Below are positions 59,529 through 64,000 of a DNA stretch of 64,000 nucleotides, piece after piece (within the stretch, counting starts at the first letter, position 1; every line of letters begins with the position of its first letter). The position numbers and the translations under genes are program-made. Where the stretch lies: assembly GCA_019637685.1 (NCBI GenBank), contig JAHBVF010000038.1, positions 1 through 64,000 of the forward strand, given 5' to 3'. The notes beneath the pieces were generated by a model. That model ran no database searches. It worked only from the letters and a program-made list of their open reading frames with translations, and had not been told where the DNA came from. The stretch is from Caldilineaceae bacterium. Lineage in GTDB: Bacteria; Chloroflexota; Anaerolineae; Caldilineales; Caldilineaceae.

Positions 59529-61016
59529 ATGCGCATTGCCATTGCCCACATCGGGCAGGAGACCTGTAGCTTTACCCCAACCCGCACAACAATGGAGACA
59601 TTTCGCCAGTTCGGACTCTACACCGGGGACGAAATTCTCCAAAAGATGCAGGCGGTTGGCTCGATTGGCGGCTTTCTGGCCGCGGCTGACGAAGAGAAAT
59701 TGGTGTATACCCCTGTGCCTGTCATTCAGGCGCGGGCCGGGGCCAATGGCACTCTGACGGGGGAAACGCTGCTTTCTCTCGAAGCGCAGTTGATAGACGG
59801 CCTGGCGCGCGCCCTCCCGATCGATGGCTTCTTCTTCAGCCTGCACGGCGCGGCCGCGGCCGAAAACGATCCCGATGTGGAAGGGTATCTGTTGGCCGCG
59901 GCGCGGCGGGTGCTCGGCCCCAGCGTGCCGATTGTTGCACCCCTGGACCATCATGCCAATGTGACCCAGCGTATGATCGGCCTGTTGGACGGACTGGTCG
60001 CCCACCGCACCCAGCCCCACTTGCCCTTTGAAACGGGCAAACTGGCCGCCCATCAGCTTTTTGCCATCCTGCGCGGTGACATTAAGCCGACGGTCGCCTG
60101 GCGCAAAATTCCCATGCTGGCCCATCAGGAACAGTTTCTGACCAGCCGCGGGCCAATGAAGGAGTGGTTCGATCAGGCCCGGGCCTGGGAAGCCCAACCC
60201 GGTGTGGTGAGTGTCTCGCCCTTTCCCATGCAGCCCTGGCTGGATGTGCCCGAAGGCGGCTGGTCGACGGTTGTCATCACCGACAATGACCCCGCGCTGG
60301 CAGAGAAGTTGGCCGATGAGCACGCCCGGATGGTCTGGGAGATGCGTGACCGTTTCTGGGTCTATGAAAGTGTGTCTGTGGAAGAGGCTGTACAACAGGC
60401 CGTGGCCGCGGAGAAGGGATTGGTCATTCTCTCGGACACGGGGGACAGTGTTTTTGGCGGCGCGCCGGGCGACAGCACCCACATTCTGCGCGAGTTGCTG
60501 CGACAGGGGGTCTCCCAAAGCGCGCTGCTGCCTATTGTGGACGCCGCAGCGGTGCAGGTTGCCATCAGCGCAGGTGTGGGCAGCACCATTCAGGTGGAGC
60601 TGGGGGGCAAACTGGCGATGGCTTTTCATCAGCCGGTGGCCGTCACAGCCACTGTGGCCGGGATTGGGGGCGGACGGATTCAGGCTGAGGTGGTGGGGTT
60701 GGAGTCGTTCAATATGGGGCGCGCTGTTCTGCTGGAAGTGGGCGCGCTCAAAATTGTGGTCAGCGAATACGAAGGCATCGGCGGCAACCACCCGATTGTC
60801 TACCGTCACTTTGGGATCGAGCCAGCCACAGCCAAAATGGTGGTATTGAAGACGGCAAGCAACTTCCAATACTACGAAAATATGGCCTCCGCCATCATCC
60901 GGGTGAACACCCCTGGCCCCACAATGTCACACCTGGAAGAGTTCGACTGGCAGCAGATCCCCCGCCCCATCTACCCGCTGGAACAGGTGACCGAATTTGT
61001 GCCCCGGTCCCAATAG
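59529..61016 (+). CDS. M81 family metallopeptidase (MlrC-like)
   Basis: Homologue of the microcystin-degradation enzyme MlrC, a family of putative zinc peptidases acting on unusual or linear peptides. The 495-residue protein begins MRIAIAHIGQETCSFTPT (family start IAxxxxETNTF), has FFSLHGAAAAENDPDVEGYLL, the metal-binding LDHHANVTQRM, SPFPMQPWLDVPEGGWS and LSDTGDSVFGGAPGDST. GGAGA lies six bases before the ATG. It is divergent from mmuM and convergent with the M29 gene; the 166-bp gap after it shows no feature. Confidence 0.92.
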   Translation: MRIAIAHIGQETCSFTPTRTTMETFRQFGLYTGDEILQKMQAVGSIGGFLAAADEEKLVYTPVPVIQARAGANGTLTGETLLSLEAQLIDGLARALPIDGFFFSLHGAAAAENDPDVEGYLLAAARRVLGPSVPIVAPLDHHANVTQRMIGLLDGLVAHRTQPHLPFETGKLAAHQLFAILRGDIKPTVAWRKIPMLAHQEQFLTSRGPMKEWFDQARAWEAQPGVVSVSPFPMQPWLDVPEGGWSTVVITDNDPALAEKLADEHARMVWEMRDRFWVYESVSVEEAVQQAVAAEKGLVILSDTGDSVFGGAPGDSTHILRELLRQGVSQSALLPIVDAAAVQVAISAGVGSTIQVELGGKLAMAFHQPVAVTATVAGIGGGRIQAEVVGLESFNMGRAVLLEVGALKIVVSEYEGIGGNHPIVYRHFGIEPATAKMVVLKTASNFQYYENMASAIIRVNTPGPTMSHLEEFDWQQIPRPIYPLEQVTEFVPRSQ

Positions 61017-61182
61017 GCCATTTCAATAGCAGCCTGCCCTGGGCCACCCGCTCTGAGCTATTCGCCCGGCGCTTTCTGTGCTTTGCCGGTCAAATCAAAG
61101 CGCAGGGCACGGCTCCGGGGGCCGCGCGGGAGCAGTTGCCTGGGCAGGGTTTGCCCGCCGCGGGCGCGTCAATCAAACGTCC

Positions 61183-62454
61183 CTATGCGCCCAGAACTGC
61201 CTTTGTGTAGCGGCCATCCCGCATAATCGGCGTCTGGCTGCCATCTGTGTGGTGGGCCGTCACATTCATCGTTTCCGTGCCGATCATCGTGTCCACATGC
61301 AGGGACGAGAGATTCAGGCCCAATTTGTCCAGGGCTTCGGCGTCCATTGTGCCGCCGTTCTGGATGCCGATGGCATAGCCCCGGCCAAAGGCCAGATGGA
61401 TGGCCGCGTTTTCGTCGAAAAGGGTGTTGTGAAAAAGCAGGCCGCTCTGGAAAATCGGGGAGCCAGCATCGACCAGCGCCACTTCGCCCAGGCTGCGGGT
61501 TCCTTCCACACCGAAGAACTGGTCCAACACAGACTTGCCCTTCTCCGCGCCATAGTCAGTCACCCGCCCATTGCGAAAACGGAACCAGGCCCCTGTCACC
61601 TCCTGATCAAAGGGGAAGAATGGTTTGGAAGAGCGGGTCCAGCCTTCGGCCTTTGCCCGATCGGGCGTTGTAAATGCCTCTTCTGTGGGGATGTTGGGGG
61701 AGAAGATCAGCCCATCCATCGTGGGTGATGCACCACTGATCCAATGGGGTGCGGCAGTCAGGCCGATCGTCAAGTCTGTGCTGGGTTTGCCGTCTGGCCC
61801 TGGGGTGGGGTCGGCAAAGTGCAGGGAGTCGATGGGGTTGCTGTTGAGGAAACCGGCCACCTGGCCCAGTTGGCGAATGTGTTCGGGCCACTGGGTTCCG
61901 TCCCCGTCGGGCGACACGTGGGCAGCCGCCAGAATGGCCGCCCAAAGCGCGTCCACGGCTGTCTCTGCATCCATCTGCGGAAAGACTCTCTGTGCCCAGG
62001 CCGGTGTGGGCGCGGCACAGACGCACCAGGCCAACTGATTGCGCATCATTGCAGCGCGCCAGGCCTCCATTTTTTCATAATAAGCTGTGGTAATGCGCCG
62101 GGTCTTGTCCGTGTCTGCGCCGTCCATCAGATCAGGGAACTCTTTGCCCACAACGCTGACCGCGGCCCAGCCTTCGTGTATACGTTCGGCGGCCCGGCTG
62201 CTCAGCGCGCCAGGCAGATAATCCAGAAAATCGGGGTTGCTGAACTCGAGCTGGGCCTCTAGCAGCAGGGGATCGTTCCAATCGACCTCCACATAGCGCG
62301 CGCCAGCCCGATAGGCGGCGACGGTCAGCTCCTGAACAAAGGCGCGCTGGCCGATTTCGGTTTTGATGGTAAGGCACTGACCGGGCTGGAGGTTGACGCC
62401 CTGGCCAATGACCAGTTCCGCGTAGCGGGCGATCTGTTGTTTTCGTGTATTCAT
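61183..62454 (-). CDS. M29 family aminopeptidase (thermophilic type)
   Basis: Metal-dependent aminopeptidase (AmpS/aminopeptidase T group) of 423 residues. Hallmarks are YAELVIGQGVNLQPGQCLTI, the VEVDWNDP segment, DLTIGLTAAPHWISG, NIPTEEAFTTPDR, and the metal-ligand region GEVALVDAGSPI, LLFHNTLFDENAAIHLAFGRGY and SLHVDTMIGTETMNV. AGAGAGAT precedes the ATG. Divergent from the redox fusion gene, with a 163-bp gap in which I see no consensus promoter. Confidence 0.95.
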   Translation of the reverse strand: MNTRKQQIARYAELVIGQGVNLQPGQCLTIKTEIGQRAFVQELTVAAYRAGARYVEVDWNDPLLLEAQLEFSNPDFLDYLPGALSSRAAERIHEGWAAVSVVGKEFPDLMDGADTDKTRRITTAYYEKMEAWRAAMMRNQLAWCVCAAPTPAWAQRVFPQMDAETAVDALWAAILAAAHVSPDGDGTQWPEHIRQLGQVAGFLNSNPIDSLHFADPTPGPDGKPSTDLTIGLTAAPHWISGASPTMDGLIFSPNIPTEEAFTTPDRAKAEGWTRSSKPFFPFDQEVTGAWFRFRNGRVTDYGAEKGKSVLDQFFGVEGTRSLGEVALVDAGSPIFQSGLLFHNTLFDENAAIHLAFGRGYAIGIQNGGTMDAEALDKLGLNLSSLHVDTMIGTETMNVTAHHTDGSQTPIMRDGRYTKAVLGA

Positions 62455-62617
62455 GGGATCTCTCTGACTGAAGTGTGGTGTGGGAAAACCATGTGAATGT
62501 GGGATGGCGGCAGCGATCTGGTCTGTATTGTGATGTGGCCTATGTTACTGTAAAGTCGGGGAATATGACAATACTGGAATAGTCAACACTTTCCCGATAC
62601 ACTGCAAAGGCAGCCCT

Positions 62618-63877
62618 ATGAAACCCACGGAAACCAACCCAACTGAAATCACTCTCTACGGCGCGCACTGGTGTCCGGACTGTCGGCGCAGCAAAATGTT
62701 TCTGGGCGAACACCAGATTCCCTACCAGTGGGTGGATATTGAACAGGACGGGGAAGCCGAGCAATTTGTCGTGGAGAAAAATGGGGGCAAGCGGATTATC
62801 CCGACGATTCTCTTTGGCGATGGCAGTGTGCTGGTGGAGCCAAGCAACGCGGAATTGGCGGCCAAACTGGGGCTGGTGACCAAAGCGCGCAAGAGTTTCT
62901 ATCCCCTGATTGTCATCGGGGGCGGTCCCGCGGGGCTGACCGCGGCTCTGTACTCTGCCCGGGAGGCAGTGGATACGCTTGTGATCGAACGGGCAGCCTA
63001 TGGGGGCCAGGCCGCGGCCACCGAAAAGCTGGACAATATGCCCGGCTTCCCCGACGGAGTCGAGGGCATTGAATTTGCCAACCGTCTGCGTGCTCAGGCC
63101 GAGCGTTTTGGGGTGGAGCTTTTGCAAGCCCAGGATGTGACAAGCGTGACCAGCCACGACAACTATCACGTGGTCCACACGGCCAGCGGCGATGAATACG
63201 CGTGCTGCGCGCTGCTGGTGGCTTCGGGCAGTCGCTATCGCCGGCTGGGCGCGGAAGGCGAGCAGAGCTATATCGGCGCGGGAATTCACTTTTGCGCTAC
63301 CTGCGACGGCCCCTTTTATAAAGGCAAAGAGGTGGTCGTGGTGGGCGGTGGCAACAGCGCGGCGGAGGAGAGCCTGCTCCTGACAAAGTATGCGGACAAA
63401 GTGACTGTGCTGGTGCGGGGCGATGCCTTCAAAGCCAGCCCCATCGCCGTGGAAAATCTGATGCACGAGCCGAAGATCGACGTGCGCTTTCACACGGAAG
63501 TGGTGGAATTCCTGGGCAAGGGGGGCAAACTGAACCAACTGCGTCTGCAGAACCGCGAAAGCGGCGCGGACGAAGCTATGGCGGTGGACGGCTCGTTTAT
63601 CTTCATTGGGCTGGACCCCAACACCGCTTTTCTCAAGGATTCGGGCGTGCGGGCCAACGAATGGGGCTTTCTCATTACCGGCCACGATCTGGTCCACGAC
63701 GAGAGCCAGCGCCCGCCCGGTTTCCACAAGCGCCCGCCAATGGCGCTGGAGACGAGTATCCCCGGCATTTTTGCCGCGGGGGATGTGCGCCACGGCAGCA
63801 CCAAACAGGTGGCCAGCGCCACGGGAGAAGGCGCGACCGCCGCGCTGCTGATCCGGGAGTATCTGAAACAGGTGTAG
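62618..63877 (+). CDS. Glutaredoxin-thioredoxin reductase fusion protein
   Basis: FAD-dependent disulfide reductase of 419 residues with its own thiol carrier in front. Residues 10-85 are a glutaredoxin/NrdH-like domain (GAHWCPDCRRSK, Cys19 and Cys22, cis-Pro in IIPTILFGDGS). From residue 95 follows a thioredoxin-reductase domain: FAD motif GGGPAG (101-106), redox centre CATC (226-229), NAD(P)H motif GGGNSA (243-248) and the closing GIFAAGDVRHG. The order is the reverse of the known reductase-thioredoxin fusions. The protein may recycle its own domain to reduce peroxidases or ribonucleotide reductase. Confidence 0.93.
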   Translation: MKPTETNPTEITLYGAHWCPDCRRSKMFLGEHQIPYQWVDIEQDGEAEQFVVEKNGGKRIIPTILFGDGSVLVEPSNAELAAKLGLVTKARKSFYPLIVIGGGPAGLTAALYSAREAVDTLVIERAAYGGQAAATEKLDNMPGFPDGVEGIEFANRLRAQAERFGVELLQAQDVTSVTSHDNYHVVHTASGDEYACCALLVASGSRYRRLGAEGEQSYIGAGIHFCATCDGPFYKGKEVVVVGGGNSAAEESLLLTKYADKVTVLVRGDAFKASPIAVENLMHEPKIDVRFHTEVVEFLGKGGKLNQLRLQNRESGADEAMAVDGSFIFIGLDPNTAFLKDSGVRANEWGFLITGHDLVHDESQRPPGFHKRPPMALETSIPGIFAAGDVRHGSTKQVASATGEGATAALLIREYLKQV

Positions 63878-63939
63878 CAGAAGAAAGCGACCCGTGACCA
63901 GCAAGGGACGTGCGGTTTTGTCTGGTGGCTGGCCACTGC

Positions 63940-64000
63940 TTACTGCCCCAAAGCCCGCCAAATTTGACGGATCACCGCCCGCAGGGTAAAATGTTGTGCG
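63940..64000 (-). CDS. C-terminal end of a gene running off the window
   Basis: On the minus strand, a frame entering at the right edge ends TAA at 63940-63942. The last residues would read HFTLRAVIRQIWRALGQ, with the mixed basic/hydrophobic character of a helical C-terminus. Only about 19 residues are present, so neither reality nor function can be judged firmly. Confidence 0.35.
   Translation of the reverse strand, partial: AQHFTLRAVIRQIWRALGQ

Noticed and set aside
58428..60869. 813-codon minus-strand frame as one long methyltransferase fusion
   Set aside because: The first 497 codons are antisense to the M81 gene and have shadow-like composition; the methyltransferase family start fits the ATG at 59378.
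58707..61016. Long plus-strand frame extending the M81 gene upstream
   Set aside because: The upstream part is antisense to mmuM; the ATG at 59529 has a ribosome site and the family N-terminus.
62540..63961. 473-codon minus-strand frame
   Set aside because: Antisense to the glutaredoxin-thioredoxin reductase gene, which has all family motifs.
1..64000. tRNA, rRNA or known riboswitches
   Set aside because: I looked for tRNA T-loop and acceptor patterns, rRNA segments, and FMN or T-box motifs before ribF, lysA and infB and saw none; a covariance search would be decisive.

Overview
The window looks like chromosome of a GC-rich, free-living bacterium, most likely a member of the Chloroflexota (Anaerolineae/Caldilineae-like). 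This rests on the gene content and on the style of the proteins, not on a database search. Supporting points are a LexA box of the Gram-positive type in front of recA, the nusA-ylxR-infB-rbfA-nrnA-truB-ribF order, fatty acid kinase genes, Thr/Pro-rich lipoproteins, and a giant CARDB/Calx-beta exoprotein ending in a hydrophobic LPLL-type tail. No rRNA, tRNA, CRISPR array, prophage or transposase gene was found.

Layout. 146-6270 (minus): a complete branched-chain amino-acid type ABC importer in the order binding protein, livH, livM (with a long extra N-terminal membrane region), livG, livF. 6764-8411 (minus): mazG/yabN and a small overlapping ORF. 8726-15682 (plus): a GT2 glycosyltransferase, a large GT-C-like membrane protein, a 42-residue membrane peptide, a DMT exporter, lysA-like PLP decarboxylase and tag. 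16316-21919: SOS-regulated recA, a GAF histidine kinase, tgt and a PstS-like lipoprotein. 22209-30842: a translation/RNA block (nusA, ylxR, infB, rbfA, nrnA, truB, ribF). 30952-38168: a cytochrome c/beta-propeller lipoprotein, a GT1 glycosyltransferase, an orphan lipoprotein, a hexose-phosphate mutarotase and an amidohydrolase. 38429-48273: two MATE exporters around a 1590-residue secreted protein and a luciferase-like oxidoreductase, then a YigZ protein. 48288-51922 (minus): fakA-fakB-HAD. 52242-56640 (minus): an LCP cell-wall enzyme and a pseudo-phosphatase/propeller membrane protein. 56838-63877: M32, M81 and M29 peptidases, a homocysteine methyltransferase and a glutaredoxin-thioredoxin reductase fusion. 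A gene fragment runs off the right end.

The most striking signal is a set of small non-autonomous transposable elements. (1) A 99-bp element occurs three times (19646, 24021, 50018), each time flanked by a 3-bp TAA/TTA duplication that is the stop codon of the neighbouring gene (histidine kinase, nusA, fakA). (2) A 122/132-bp element occurs twice in opposite orientation (34461, 38136) with about 19-bp terminal inverted repeats and different 7-bp target duplications; one copy overlaps a TAG stop, the other sits directly before a TGA stop and has added ten residues to the amidohydrolase. (3) An 87-bp hairpin element occurs at 29726 and 36180 with 7-bp duplications, plus a longer relative at 29538. 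Other low-complexity repeat families sit between genes and, unusually, are read in frame inside or at the ends of several proteins. Insertion into the stop codon, where the target duplication restores the stop, looks like a way to spread at little cost in a gene-dense genome.
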